This document shows, in pieces, positions 1-8,905 of a DNA stretch of 9,688 bases (the stretch's first letter is position 1; each line of letters opens with the position of its first letter). A program made the position numbers and the translations under genes. The notes under the pieces were generated by a model. It was not told the DNA's origin, searched no databases, and worked only from the letters and a program-made list of their open reading frames with translations. The DNA comes from Tannerella sp. (lineage in GTDB: Bacteria > Bacteroidota > Bacteroidia > Bacteroidales > Tannerellaceae). The DNA lies in contig JAIRLL010000170.1 of the NCBI GenBank assembly GCA_031259505.1, positions 1-9,688 on the forward strand, given 5' to 3'.

Positions 1-2
1 CA

Positions 3-86
3 GCGACGTATGCCCTGGGCGCATTGCCCGACTATCACGAAGGACAGGCGCCCGTTCCCGGAAAAGATCCGGCCGCGCCGCTCTGA
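3..86 (+). CDS. Possible C-terminal fragment of a protein entering from the left edge (unidentified)
   Basis: A frame open from the first complete codon (position 3) to a TGA at 84-86 gives about 27 residues, beginning ATYALGALPDYHEG and ending in a Pro/Ala-rich tail. Codons mostly end in G or C, as in the real genes here, and a bidirectional terminator follows at 129-178, which would suit the 3' end of a rightward gene. Against it, the first 18 bases match a stretch of the structured repeat near the other end of the window (9218-9235, opposite strand) at 17 of 18 positions, so the frame may be repeat-derived. I do not recognise a family and assign no function. Confidence 0.28.
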   Translation, partial: ATYALGALPDYHEGQAPVPGKDPAAPL

Positions 87-128
87 TCCGGCAGCAGCAA
101 AAATCGAACCGGCGGTTTACGTTACGGT

Positions 129-178
129 AAAAAAAATATGGAGGATGCATCGGCCGGTGTATCCTCCACTGTTTTTTT
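129..178. terminator. Bidirectional intrinsic terminator
   Basis: A stem pairs GGAGGAT (140-146) with ATCCTCC (161-167) and continues inward through G-U and Watson-Crick pairs to a small GGCC-containing loop. A run of seven T follows (172-178) and a run of eight A precedes it (129-136). The element therefore looks like a Rho-independent terminator on either strand. On the plus strand it could end a gene entering from the left edge; on the minus strand it is a backstop for leftward transcription. Confidence 0.8.
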
Positions 179-402
179 ACAGAATTGCAGAATTTGCAGA
201 ATGAACATGTCTATGCAAATTACGGCCCCTGCTTTGTGTTAAAATCCGGCAACGCAAACATCCGATATTCCGCATTAATATAAAAAAAAGAATAATATCG
301 CAAATAAACCATACAAAAAACTTTGTTATTTGAATGTACGATGTAAATACTTCCGATTCTTATTTCTGTTATACTGCGCACGGCGTAAATTTGCGAATTT
401 CA

Positions 403-424
403 GTCATTCTTCGTTCGGAATGAC
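403..424. repeat. GTCATTC hairpin, copy 1 of a dispersed inverted-repeat motif
   Basis: GTCATTC (403-409) and GAATGAC (418-424) form a perfect 7-bp inverted repeat around an 8-base TTCGTTCG loop. The same core returns at 573-583 and 625-635. No T-run follows, so it is not a simple terminator. The motif resembles short palindromic repeats common between genes in Bacteroidota; this is recollection of a type, not a search result. Confidence 0.6.
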
Positions 425-518
425 GGTACGTCTGCCGGTGACAGGAGATTCGAGAACAGACCCGTGCACGGCGCAGGCTCTGTCTGCGTCGGGGGATGTC
501 TGAACCGAATAACAGACC

Positions 519-551
519 AGACCTAACAGGTTTTCAAAACCTGTTAGGTCT
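519..551. repeat. 33-bp perfect palindrome
   Basis: The arms AGACCTAACAGGTTTT (519-534) and AAAACCTGTTAGGTCT (536-551) are exact reverse complements separated by a single C at 535. An RNA copy would fold into a long hairpin with a tiny loop; as DNA it could extrude a cruciform. The element sits in non-coding sequence and neither arm is followed by a T-run. Palindromes with a CCTGTTAGGT core look familiar from Bacteroidota intergenic regions, so it is probably one copy of a dispersed family. Confidence 0.85.
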
Positions 552-572
552 CATACAGTAATCTCCACTCCG

Positions 573-635
573 GTCGGAATGACGCATCGCCCGGAAGGCA
601 GAGGTATCCTCATTCAGTTATTCAGTCATTCCGAA
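573..635. repeat. Inverted pair of GTCATTCCGA copies
   Basis: TCGGAATGAC (574-583) and GTCATTCCGA (625-634) are a perfect 10-bp inverted repeat separated by 41 bases. Both share the GTCATTC core of the hairpin at 403-424. The bases before the left copy (ATCTCCACTCCGG) look like part of the same longer repeat unit. No coding sequence lies between the copies. Confidence 0.6.
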
Positions 636-662
636 TACGCCTGTTTATGCCGCGCGCAGTAT

Positions 663-710
663 AAAAGGGCTGTTCCAAATGCAAATGGCAAATGGGACAG
701 CCTTTCTTTT
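663..710. terminator. Hairpin terminator, probable end of the mutA-mutB transcript
   Basis: AAAAGGGCTGTTCC (663-676) pairs with GGGACAGCCTTT (694-705) through one G-U pair and one bulged G. The plus strand continues into TTTCTTTT, and on the minus strand the stem is followed by TTTTAT. It can act in both directions. It lies about 180 bases beyond the mutB stop and is the first T-run hairpin a leftward transcript meets, so I infer that it ends the mutase operon. Confidence 0.65.
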
Positions 711-748
711 GTAAAAAACCTTATATCAATCAGACGGTCTGCCGGCAC

Positions 749-783
749 TGTAGAGACGTGATACAATGCGCCACGTCTCTACA
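749..783. repeat. 12-bp perfect inverted repeat, REP-like (GTAGAGACG family)
   Basis: TGTAGAGACGTG (749-760) and CACGTCTCTACA (772-783) are exact reverse complements around an 11-base loop. TTTT follows on the plus strand only, so it is not a good terminator for mutB. Short palindromes built on GTAGAGACG occur as multicopy intergenic repeats in several phyla; I recognise the type but cannot count copies here. Confidence 0.75.
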
Positions 784-885
784 TTTTCGTACGTTTACTC
801 CGAAAAGTCTCCGTATCCGCCGCGTTTTGATTCGGGTCAATGCACAAAACCATACCACGCGCAGGGGGATATCACTCTGTCCGGT

Positions 886-3038
<2,153 letters not shown>

Positions 3039-3042
<4 letters not shown>

Positions 3043-3617
3043 ACTGTATATTTACCTATCTGATCAAAAACAGCGTCGAGCGTATATGTTCTGTTTGCCA
3101 TCATGGACAGTTCGGGCGAGATACTGTCGCTGAATCCCCACAGTTCCGTTTCCCAGTTTTCTTCGTATGCCGCTTTCAGTAGCGGAATGAAGTCTCTGTC
3201 GCCGGACAGCAGTTTCAGTACGGCAGGCGCCGGATGTTTGTATATGACCTTCAGCCCTCTTGCTACCAGTTCCGTATCTACGGCTTTTTCACCTCCGAGA
3301 ATGCTCCTTTCATACGTGATGACTTCAAATCCCTGAAGCTTGGCGGCATTCCATAGCGAATCGTTTGGAAGAGGCGTGGAACCGACAAGTATGGCTTTGA
3401 TGATTCTGTGTCCGTTGGTCACCTGCTTCAAAAGCGCGCCGAAGTCTATACGCCACGCATAATCGCAGGGAGCCGGCTGTTCGGGCGTCCCCTGTATCCC
3501 TTTTCTCCTTGCGGAAAACTTCATTCCTTCAATAAAGATATTCGAGTTGTCTACAAGAATCAAACATTCTTCGATGGCACATCCTATAATCTTCGCTGTA
3601 ATATCGTTCAATTCCAC
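3039..3617 (-). CDS. NYN/PIN-like domain protein embedded in the methylmalonyl-CoA mutase operon
   Basis: A 192-residue protein of the NYN (DUF88/LabA-like) nuclease type. The fold's acidic motifs are in order: LVDNSN near 21-26 (Asp23, Asn26), [12 protein letters not shown] with Asp114, and [12 protein letters not shown] with Asp140 and Asp142; these would bind a metal ion. Known family members are putative or proven ribonucleases. The target here is unknown. The frame begins with GTG at 3617 inside the last codons of mutA (10-nt overlap), with an AGGA element about 8 bases before it, and ends in an ATGA overlap with mutB. This overlap on both sides argues for co-translation with the mutase subunits. 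There is no signal peptide or membrane segment. The domain call is firm; a role in mutase expression, RNA control or B12 metabolism would be inference. Confidence 0.85.
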
Positions 3618-5467
3618 TGTTGTATTCCTAATTTCTCATTAAATGATTTCAAAGTTTCCAGCACATTGCTGCGGACGTTGATGAAGTTTGTGATGCCCTG
3701 CGCCCGGAGGTCGTCGGAGCAGGCGGGAGCGCCGGCTACTACAAATTCGGCGCGTCCGGCCAGCGCACTGAATGCGGCGGGGGCGTATTCGGCGTATTCA
3801 TCATCGCTCGAACAGAGGACTACGATGTCGGCTCCGGCCTTGAGAGCTGCTTCGATACCGTCCTCTACCGTTTCGAAGCCCAGGTTGTCGATCACCCTGT
3901 AGCCTGCGCAGGCGAAGAAGTTGCACGAGAACTGCGAACGGGCGAGGCGCATGGCCAGGTTGCCGATAGTGAGCATGAAGGCTTTCGGCGTCTTGCCGCT
4001 ACGTTCGGTAGCGAGCCGCAGGTCTTCGAACTCGGAGGCGCCGCGGCTGAAGTCGAGCGCGGGGACGTCGGCGCCGGCGGTGCAGCAGCACGTGTGGCAC
4101 GCATCCTCGATTTTCGAGGCAGCCGTTTCCGTGAAGTTCGGATACTGGTTGGTGCCGAGCAGGATTTCGCGACGTGTAGCGATGGCTTTCCTGCGGGCGA
4201 CGGCGGAGGCATTGACAGCGTTTTGCACTTCGCCGGACTTGACTGCTGCATAGAATCCGCCTTTGTCTTCCGTTTCGAGGAAAAGGTTCCATGCGACCTG
4301 CGCCAGCGAATCGGTCAGCGTCTCAATATAATAGGATCCGGCGGACGGGTCGACCACCTTGTCGAAGTGACATTCTTCCTTGAGCAGCAGTTGCTGGTTG
4401 CGGGCGATGCGTTCAGAAAAGTCGTCGGGCGTGCGGAAGGCGCTGTCGAACGGCGTGACGGTAATGGAATCGACGCCGGCCAGGGCGGCCGACATGGTTT
4501 CGGTCTGGGTACGGAGCAGGTTGACGTGCGCGTCGTAGATCGTCAGGTTCCAGTCCGACGTCTGCGCGTGGGCTACCATTTTGGATGCGCACGCACATTC
4601 CGGTTCCCAGGCAGCCACGATTTCAGCCCACAGCCAGCGGGCGGCGCGGAACTTGGCTATCTCCATGAAATAGTTGGCGCTGATGCCGAAGTTGAATTTT
4701 ATTTTCCGGGCGATTTCGTCGACAGAGAATCCCGCGTCGGAGAGCCGTGCGATGATTTCGTTGCCCCAGGCGAGCGCGTAACCGAGTTCCTGTGAGAGGT
4801 ATGCGCCCGCGTCGCTGAAGAGGCCGGCGTCGACCGACAGCGTCCGGTATCCCGGCAGCGCCCGGGCGACTTGCAGCACGGCCGCGGCCTCTTCGACCCA
4901 GCCGTCGTGCAGCACGCCCTTTTCCAGCGGACGCTTGAACGGGTTGTAGTTGACCGTGCCGCAGCATTTCTCCACGTCGGCGCCTTTTCCCGTCAGGTAT
5001 TCGGCCAGCAATGTTATCAGCGCGGCCGTCTGGCTCGGGCAGGTCTTGAAGTTCAGTTCCACCGCTTCGGGGCAGATGCCTTCAAGCAGTGTGGCAATGT
5101 TTTCGGCCTTCACTTTGTCGCCCGCGAAATGGAATCCCAGTGAAGTGACGCCTTTTTGCAGTATCTCCAGCGCCTTGGCGTTGGCGGCTTTGAAATCGTC
5201 TACGTTGATGTCCTGGCGTATACGCCAGTCGTTGTCCCGTTTCGTCCCGCGGACGTAGGGAAACTCTCCCGGAAGGGAAGAGGCGGTCTTCAGCCCTTCG
5301 ATGTCTTCCAACCGGTAAAAGGGATTCACGCTGAATCCTTCTCCGGTTTTCCAAACCAGCTTTTTGTCGAACGGCGCGCCCTTGAGGTCTGCCGTGATTT
5401 TCGCCATCCATTCTTCCGTGGACACGGGCGGAAACTCCGAGAAAAGCTTTTCCTTCAATTCTGTCAT
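3608..5467 (-). CDS. mutA: Methylmalonyl-CoA mutase small (non-catalytic) subunit
   Basis: Partner of MutB in the heterodimeric mutase; in characterised enzymes this subunit is structural and binds no cobalamin. The 619-residue product keeps the two-domain layout: a barrel containing VVDPSAGSYYIETLT and FNFGISANYFMEIAKFRAARWLWAEI, and a degenerate flavodoxin-like C-terminal domain from about 491. Loss of activity is visible: where MutB has RQYAGF this chain has RQDIN (Asp86 for Tyr), and DGHDRG is replaced by a GNLAMR segment without the cobalt-binding histidine. It begins at ATG 5467 with an A/T-rich leader and no clear Shine-Dalgarno, normal for this phylum. It is first in the operon, followed by the NYN gene and mutB. 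No meaB-type chaperone or epimerase gene lies in the window. Confidence 0.95.
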   Translation of the reverse strand: MTELKEKLFSEFPPVSTEEWMAKITADLKGAPFDKKLVWKTGEGFSVNPFYRLEDIEGLKTASSLPGEFPYVRGTKRDNDWRIRQDINVDDFKAANAKALEILQKGVTSLGFHFAGDKVKAENIATLLEGICPEAVELNFKTCPSQTAALITLLAEYLTGKGADVEKCCGTVNYNPFKRPLEKGVLHDGWVEEAAAVLQVARALPGYRTLSVDAGLFSDAGAYLSQELGYALAWGNEIIARLSDAGFSVDEIARKIKFNFGISANYFMEIAKFRAARWLWAEIVAAWEPECACASKMVAHAQTSDWNLTIYDAHVNLLRTQTETMSAALAGVDSITVTPFDSAFRTPDDFSERIARNQQLLLKEECHFDKVVDPSAGSYYIETLTDSLAQVAWNLFLETEDKGGFYAAVKSGEVQNAVNASAVARRKAIATRREILLGTNQYPNFTETAASKIEDACHTCCCTAGADVPALDFSRGASEFEDLRLATERSGKTPKAFMLTIGNLAMRLARSQFSCNFFACAGYRVIDNLGFETVEDGIEAALKAGADIVVLCSSDDEYAEYAPAAFSALAGRAEFVVAGAPACSDDLRAQGITNFINVRSNVLETLKSFNEKLGIQQWN

Positions 5468-5786
5468 AAAATTAAAACTTGAATCGTTATCGTTATAATG
5501 TTAATAAATTAGATGTCCGATATGTACGTTATCCAAACGTGCGGCAAAGATACGTTCTTTTTGTGAAACTTACTTGAAAACATCACGAAAAATATCAAAT
5601 TCAATCAAGTGAAGATATGTTTTGCGGAAATGAATGTTTGCCGGCAAGGGTGGGAGAGGGCGACGCTTCTGCCTTTTTGAGAGGAGATTAAGGAGTGTGT
5701 CGGGATTTTCCTTGTATCGGATGGGATCGCCGTCTCTCCTCCGGCTTCTCTCGCAAGAGAAGGGGAGCGAATTTCGGTGAGGCGTG
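5468..5786. other. Intergenic spacer between rnc and mutA
   Basis: No gene is supported. The half nearest mutA is A/T-rich and contains the mutA -7 box (5545-5552). The half nearest rnc (about 5640-5786) is G/C- and purine-rich, with a perfect 7-bp stem CTTCTCT/AGAGAAG and a CGCA loop (5745-5762) directly after the rnc stop. No T-run follows this stem on the minus strand, so it is not a standard terminator. I see no cobalamin riboswitch: only about 70 bases lie between the inferred transcription start and the mutA ATG. Confidence 0.65.
5545..5552 (-). promoter_or_regulatory. -7 box of the mutA-NYN-mutB promoter
   Basis: On the minus strand this reads TATCTTTG, an exact match to the Bacteroides TAnnTTTG -7 consensus and identical to the -7 box at 9537-9544. 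It would start transcription near 5538, giving a leader of about 70 bases. At the expected distance upstream there is only a T-rich stretch, not a clear TTTG, so the -33 element is weak or absent. Weak basal promoters that need an activator often look like this, but that is inference. Confidence 0.6.
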
Positions 5787-6674
5787 TCAAAAATTCGGAG
5801 GAACGGAAAAAGTGTCGTCCACAGAGGCGGCTTCGGCGCGAGGGTCTTCGCCCGTTTCGGGCAAACCGTGCAGGGAGGCATCCTTTTTGCCGTCTATTTG
5901 TGTTTTCAGGTTGCTTATAAGGAGTCGGACTTCCTTGTCCTTGCGGATTTTCTGAATCGCCATTTTCGAAGCGGACTGCTGCGATTCCTTCTTCGTGTAT
6001 CCGATACCGATGCCCAGCGGCATGCCCATCAGCGATACGCTGGTCTGGAAAACGGGACTTCCCTCCTTGTCCGTAAATGTCTCAACCAGATCGAATACGA
6101 CTTCCAGCTTGTTTTTCTGGCTCCACTCGATCAGGTTCGACTTGAAATTCATCTCCTTGTGTATCACCTTGTCAAGCGGGACATATTTTTCGATAATCTG
6201 TTTCTGGACATATTCGCAGCACTTCCCGTATCCCATGTCCAGATAAATCGCGCCGATGAGCGCTTCGAAAGCATTTCCGAACATGTAGTTGTTGTGCGAA
6301 CAGATCTTGCCCGAAGACACGATCATCTTGTCCAACCCCATTTTGAGAGCAATGCGGTTGAGACTTTCGCGCTGTACGATTTTCGACCGCGTGTTGGTCA
6401 TGAAGCCTTCCTTTCGGTTTGGGAATTTCCTGTATACCAGGTCGGCAACAATGGCGTCGAGCACGGCATCGCCCAGGAACTCCAGCCGTTCGTTGTTTTC
6501 CGCCTTGCCGTCCTTCATTCCTGTAGAAGAGCGGTGGACGAAGGCCTGCCTGTAAATCTGCGGGTCGTTGGGATAAAATCCCAAAAGACGGTAAAGAGCC
6601 AGATAAGGCTCTCTGTTGCGGATAAAGAGCCTTCTGATGTATCTGAAAAACGGGGTAAACACGTTATTTTTCAA
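5787..6674 (-). CDS. rnc: Ribonuclease III
   Basis: Cleaves double-stranded RNA and, by family role, processes rRNA precursors and structured mRNAs. The RNase III signature NNERLEFLGDAVL (60-72) carries acidic residues Glu62, Glu65 and Asp69; GNAFEALIGAIYLD (133-146) supplies the essential Glu137. The position of the E. coli second-motif Asp is Asn134. A double-stranded RNA-binding domain follows (about 175-245, ending QSASKMAIQKI), then an acidic, probably disordered tail of about 45 residues. At 295 residues it is longer than the E. coli enzyme because of N- and C-terminal extensions. The start is uncertain: TTG at 6674 lies inside the fabF 3' end (11-nt overlap), while GTG at 6662 would begin just after the fabF stop. 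It is last in acpP-fabF-rnc. Confidence 0.95.
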   Translation of the reverse strand: MKNNVFTPFFRYIRRLFIRNREPYLALYRLLGFYPNDPQIYRQAFVHRSSTGMKDGKAENNERLEFLGDAVLDAIVADLVYRKFPNRKEGFMTNTRSKIVQRESLNRIALKMGLDKMIVSSGKICSHNNYMFGNAFEALIGAIYLDMGYGKCCEYVQKQIIEKYVPLDKVIHKEMNFKSNLIEWSQKNKLEVVFDLVETFTDKEGSPVFQTSVSLMGMPLGIGIGYTKKESQQSASKMAIQKIRKDKEVRLLISNLKTQIDGKKDASLHGLPETGEDPRAEAASVDDTFSVPPNF

Positions 6675-7920
6675 ATTTCTTCACTATCACACTTGCATTA
6701 TGGCCGCCAAATCCGAACGTATTGGACAATGCCGCCCTGACCGTTCGCTTCTGCGCCCTGTTAAACGTAAAGTTCAGGTTGTAATCAATTTCGGGATCGT
6801 TGTCGCCCTCGACATGATTGATGGTCGGCGGGACGATGTCATCTCTTACCGACAAAGTCGAAATGGCAGCTTCGACAGCGCCGGCCGCACCCAGCAAATG
6901 CCCTGTCATTGATTTTGTCGAACTGATATTCAACCTGTACGCATGTTCACCAAAGACTTCTTTGATCGCTTTCTCTTCCGAGATGTCGCCTACGGGTGTC
7001 GATGTACCGTGGACATTGATGTAGTCAATGTCGTCGGGTTGCATTTCCGCGTCTGCCAGTGCATTGCGCATCACCAGCCTGGCGCCCAGTCCTTCGGGAT
7101 GGCTCGCCGTCAGATGGTATGCGTCGGCAGACATTCCGCAGCCGGCTACTTCGGCGTAAATTCTTGCGCCGCGCGCCAGGGCGTGTTCCTTTTCTTCCAA
7201 AACCAGGCATGCGCTGCCCTCGCCTATCACAAAGCCGTCGCGACTGGCGCTGAACGGGCGAGAGGCTGTCTCGGGCGAATCGTTGCGCGTCGAAAGCGCA
7301 TTCATCGCATTGAATCCGCCTACGCCGACAATCGATAGCGGGGCTTCGGCTCCACCGGCAAGAATGACGTCGGCCTTGCCCAGACGGATATAGTTGAATG
7401 CGTCGATAATGGCATTCGTCGAAGAGGCGCAGGCCGATACCGTTGCGAAATTCGGGCCCCGGAATCCATATTTCATGGATATGTGGCCTGCCGCGATGTC
7501 GGGAATGATCTTGGTGATGAAGAACGGATTGAAACGCGGGCCAAGTTCCGGATTGTAGCCGCGCACTTCTTCCTGGAAAGAATAGATACCGCCGATACCG
7601 GCAGCAAATATCACGCCGATACGATCGTTGTCTTCCTTCTCCAAATCCATTCCCGTATCGGCTACGGCTTCGTCGGCCGCCACCAGGGCGAAATGGGTAT
7701 AGCGATCGCACTTGCGGGCTTCTTTCCTGTCCATATACTGCAAGATATCAAAACCCTTCACCTCGCAGGCGAAACGGGTTTTGAATTTTGCAGCATCAAA
7801 CTGAGTAATAGGCTTGGCGCCACTTACTCCATTACGGATTCCCGCCCATGTTTCAGGCATCGTATTTCCCAATGGCGTAATGGCTCCGAGCCCTGTTACT
7901 ACGACTCGCTTCAATTCCAT
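6664..7920 (-). CDS. fabF: Beta-ketoacyl-[acyl-carrier-protein] synthase II
   Basis: Condenses malonyl-ACP with acyl-ACP in the elongation cycle of type II fatty-acid synthesis. The 418-residue chain shows the complete Cys-His-His triad: Cys164 in SACASSTNA, His304 in NVHGTSTPVGD and His341 in STKSMTGHLLGA, with the conserved Lys336; the glycine-rich C-terminal FGFGGHNAS is also present. Numbering is one higher than in E. coli FabF, so the length is normal. It starts at ATG 7920, 14 bases after the acpP stop, which puts the enzyme in one transcript with its carrier protein, and its 3' end overlaps rnc. No features separate it from ordinary KASII. Confidence 0.97.
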   Translation of the reverse strand: MELKRVVVTGLGAITPLGNTMPETWAGIRNGVSGAKPITQFDAAKFKTRFACEVKGFDILQYMDRKEARKCDRYTHFALVAADEAVADTGMDLEKEDNDRIGVIFAAGIGGIYSFQEEVRGYNPELGPRFNPFFITKIIPDIAAGHISMKYGFRGPNFATVSACASSTNAIIDAFNYIRLGKADVILAGGAEAPLSIVGVGGFNAMNALSTRNDSPETASRPFSASRDGFVIGEGSACLVLEEKEHALARGARIYAEVAGCGMSADAYHLTASHPEGLGARLVMRNALADAEMQPDDIDYINVHGTSTPVGDISEEKAIKEVFGEHAYRLNISSTKSMTGHLLGAAGAVEAAISTLSVRDDIVPPTINHVEGDNDPEIDYNLNFTFNRAQKRTVRAALSNTFGFGGHNASVIVKKFEK

Positions 7921-7934
7921 AATCTCGAAAATGA

Positions 7935-8174
7935 TTACTTTACAGCGTTTGTCTCAATATAGGCAATCGCGTCGCCCACTGTAGAAATCTTTTCGGCCTG
8001 ATCATCGGGAATTGCAATACCGAATTCTTTTTCAAATTCCATAATCAACTCTACCGTGTCAAGCGAATCAGCTCCCAAATCATTGGTAAAACTTGCGTCG
8101 TTTTTTACTTCAGATTCCTCTACACTTAGCTTATCAACAATGATAGCTTTTACTCTGGATGCAATTTCAGACAT
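7935..8174 (-). CDS. acpP: Acyl carrier protein
   Basis: A 79-residue acidic carrier protein that holds growing acyl chains on a 4'-phosphopantetheine arm. The attachment serine is Ser37 in [11 protein letters not shown], followed by the acidic helix II that docks fatty-acid enzymes such as FabF. The start chosen is the ATG at 8174 (MSEIASRVK), the normal N-terminus; an upstream in-frame ATG at 8231 would add 19 A/T-encoded residues unlike any ACP and is rejected. It is first in acpP-fabF-rnc, with a leader of roughly 75 bases after the -7 box at 8258-8265. Confidence 0.97.
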   Translation of the reverse strand: MSEIASRVKAIIVDKLSVEESEVKNDASFTNDLGADSLDTVELIMEFEKEFGIAIPDDQAEKISTVGDAIAYIETNAVK

Positions 8175-8257
8175 AATTTTCAGTTTTAGATTAATAAATA
8201 ATTGCGCATATGTTTTAATTTTGCGGTGCAAAGAAACGAAATATTATTCTTATAGAG

Positions 8258-8265
8258 CAAATATA
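8258..8265 (-). promoter_or_regulatory. -7 box of the acpP-fabF-rnc promoter
   Basis: The minus strand reads TATATTTG, matching TAnnTTTG. Transcription would begin near 8251, about 77 bases before the acpP ATG. No clean TTTG stands 19-21 bases upstream, so only the -7 half is supported. The box is divergent from purN, and the inverted repeat at 8285-8315 lies where the upstream promoter half would be expected. Confidence 0.55.
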
Positions 8266-8284
8266 AAGCGTGAAAAATGCGGAA

Positions 8285-8315
8285 GATTGCACATTTTTTC
8301 TTTGCATGTGCAATC
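8285..8315. promoter_or_regulatory. Perfect 10-bp inverted repeat in the purN/acpP divergent promoter region
   Basis: GATTGCACAT (8285-8294) and ATGTGCAATC (8306-8315) are exact reverse complements separated by 11 bases. The spacer contains TTTCTTTG (8297-8304), one base away from a TAnnTTTG -7 box in the purN direction, with purN starting 17 bases after the repeat. It could be an operator straddling the purN promoter or a hairpin at the start of the purN message. CGGAAG also occurs on both sides (8280-8285 and 8315-8320). No regulator is encoded in the window. Confidence 0.5.
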
Positions 8316-8332
8316 GGAAGCGGCAGCATGAT

Positions 8333-8905
8333 ATGAAAAAGATAGCTATTTTTGCTTCAGGATCAGGGACTAACGCCGAGAATATCGCGAAATGTTTTTC
8401 TGACTGCAAGCACATCGAAGTGGCCGTTGTTTTGTCCAATAATCCGGGTGCGGGAGTGCACGAACGGATGAAACGGCTCGAAATTCCGTCCTTCACCTTC
8501 TCAAAAGACGAGTTCATGACGGGTGATGCCGTCCTGAAAAAACTGTCGGAATATGACGTCGACTGGATTGTTCTGGCCGGTTTCATGAACAGGATTCCGC
8601 CCGTTTTCATGGACGGGTATCCCGACCGGATTGTCAACATCCATCCGGCGCTTCTACCTAAATACGGCGGAAAGGGAATGTATGGTATGCATGTACACGA
8701 AGCCGTCGTCGCCAACGGCGAGCGGGAATCGGGTATCACCATACATTATGTAAATGAGCGCTACGACGAAGGACGGATTATCTTTCAGGCGAAATGCGCC
8801 GTCGAGCCGGAGGATACGCCGGAAGACGTGGCCGCCAAGGTTCACCGTCTGGAATACGAGCATTATCCCAAAGTGATAGAAAGGTTGCTGACCGGGAAGG
8901 TCTAA
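8333..8905 (+). CDS. purN: Phosphoribosylglycinamide formyltransferase 1 (GAR transformylase, folate-dependent)
   Basis: Transfers a formyl group from 10-formyltetrahydrofolate to GAR, the third step of de novo purine synthesis. The 190-residue product has the N-terminal phosphate-binding loop ASGSGTNAENI (8-18), LAGFMNRIPP (81-90) and the catalytic residues Asn102 and His104 in VNIHPALLPKY, with Asp145 in YDEGRI. The length is normal for the family. The start is ATG 8333 (MKKIAIFASGSGTN); an upstream in-frame ATG at 8270 would add 21 residues running through the inverted repeat, and the family normally begins right before the KIAIFASG strand. The only rightward gene in the core, it is divergent from acpP; no intrinsic terminator follows. 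Confidence 0.96.
   Translation: MKKIAIFASGSGTNAENIAKCFSDCKHIEVAVVLSNNPGAGVHERMKRLEIPSFTFSKDEFMTGDAVLKKLSEYDVDWIVLAGFMNRIPPVFMDGYPDRIVNIHPALLPKYGGKGMYGMHVHEAVVANGERESGITIHYVNERYDEGRIIFQAKCAVEPEDTPEDVAAKVHRLEYEHYPKVIERLLTGKV

Larger units (their letters stand above)
87..885. other. Gene-free region with terminators and palindromic repeats
   Basis: I see no supported gene here: open frames are short, lack a good start context and do not resemble known proteins. The stretch around 180-400 is A/T-rich, with a small imperfect triplication of AGAATTTGC (181-202) and no promoter I would call. From 403 onward it is a mosaic of inverted repeats, listed separately, plus a terminator-like hairpin at 663-710. 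The region separates the 3' end of mutB, reading in from the right, from whatever lies left of the window. Confidence 0.7.

Noticed and set aside
403..783. The cluster of palindromes as a CRISPR array
   Set aside because: The repeats differ from one another, spacing is irregular, there are no uniform spacers and no cas genes.
4094..4795. A 233-codon plus-strand frame inside mutA
   Set aside because: It is antisense to a clear methylmalonyl-CoA mutase subunit and has no recognisable motifs.
5745..5762. The 7-bp CTTCTCT/AGAGAAG hairpin as the terminator of acpP-fabF-rnc
   Set aside because: No T-run follows on the minus strand, so it may be a repeat or a protective stem but not a standard intrinsic terminator.
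5468..5786. A cobalamin riboswitch upstream of mutA
   Set aside because: The inferred leader is only about 70 bases, too short for the element, and I see no convincing B12-box sequence; the CCGGAGGAGAGACGG segment on the minus strand (about 5730-5744) only loosely resembles one and lies upstream of the promoter.
5570..5881. A 103-codon minus-strand frame spanning the end of rnc and the spacer
   Set aside because: It overlaps rnc out of frame, its content is low-complexity Arg/Pro-rich, and it has no start signal.
5784..6740. A 318-codon plus-strand frame across rnc and the end of fabF
   Set aside because: It is a shadow of rnc, which has full catalytic and RNA-binding motifs in the opposite strand.
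8175..8231. N-terminal extension of the acyl carrier protein to an upstream ATG
   Set aside because: The extra 19 residues come from the A/T-rich leader and match no [12 protein letters not shown] at 8174 is the family N-terminus.
8270..8332. N-terminal extension of PurN to an upstream ATG
   Set aside because: The extension translates the inverted repeat and its spacer; the family begins at MKKIAIFASG.
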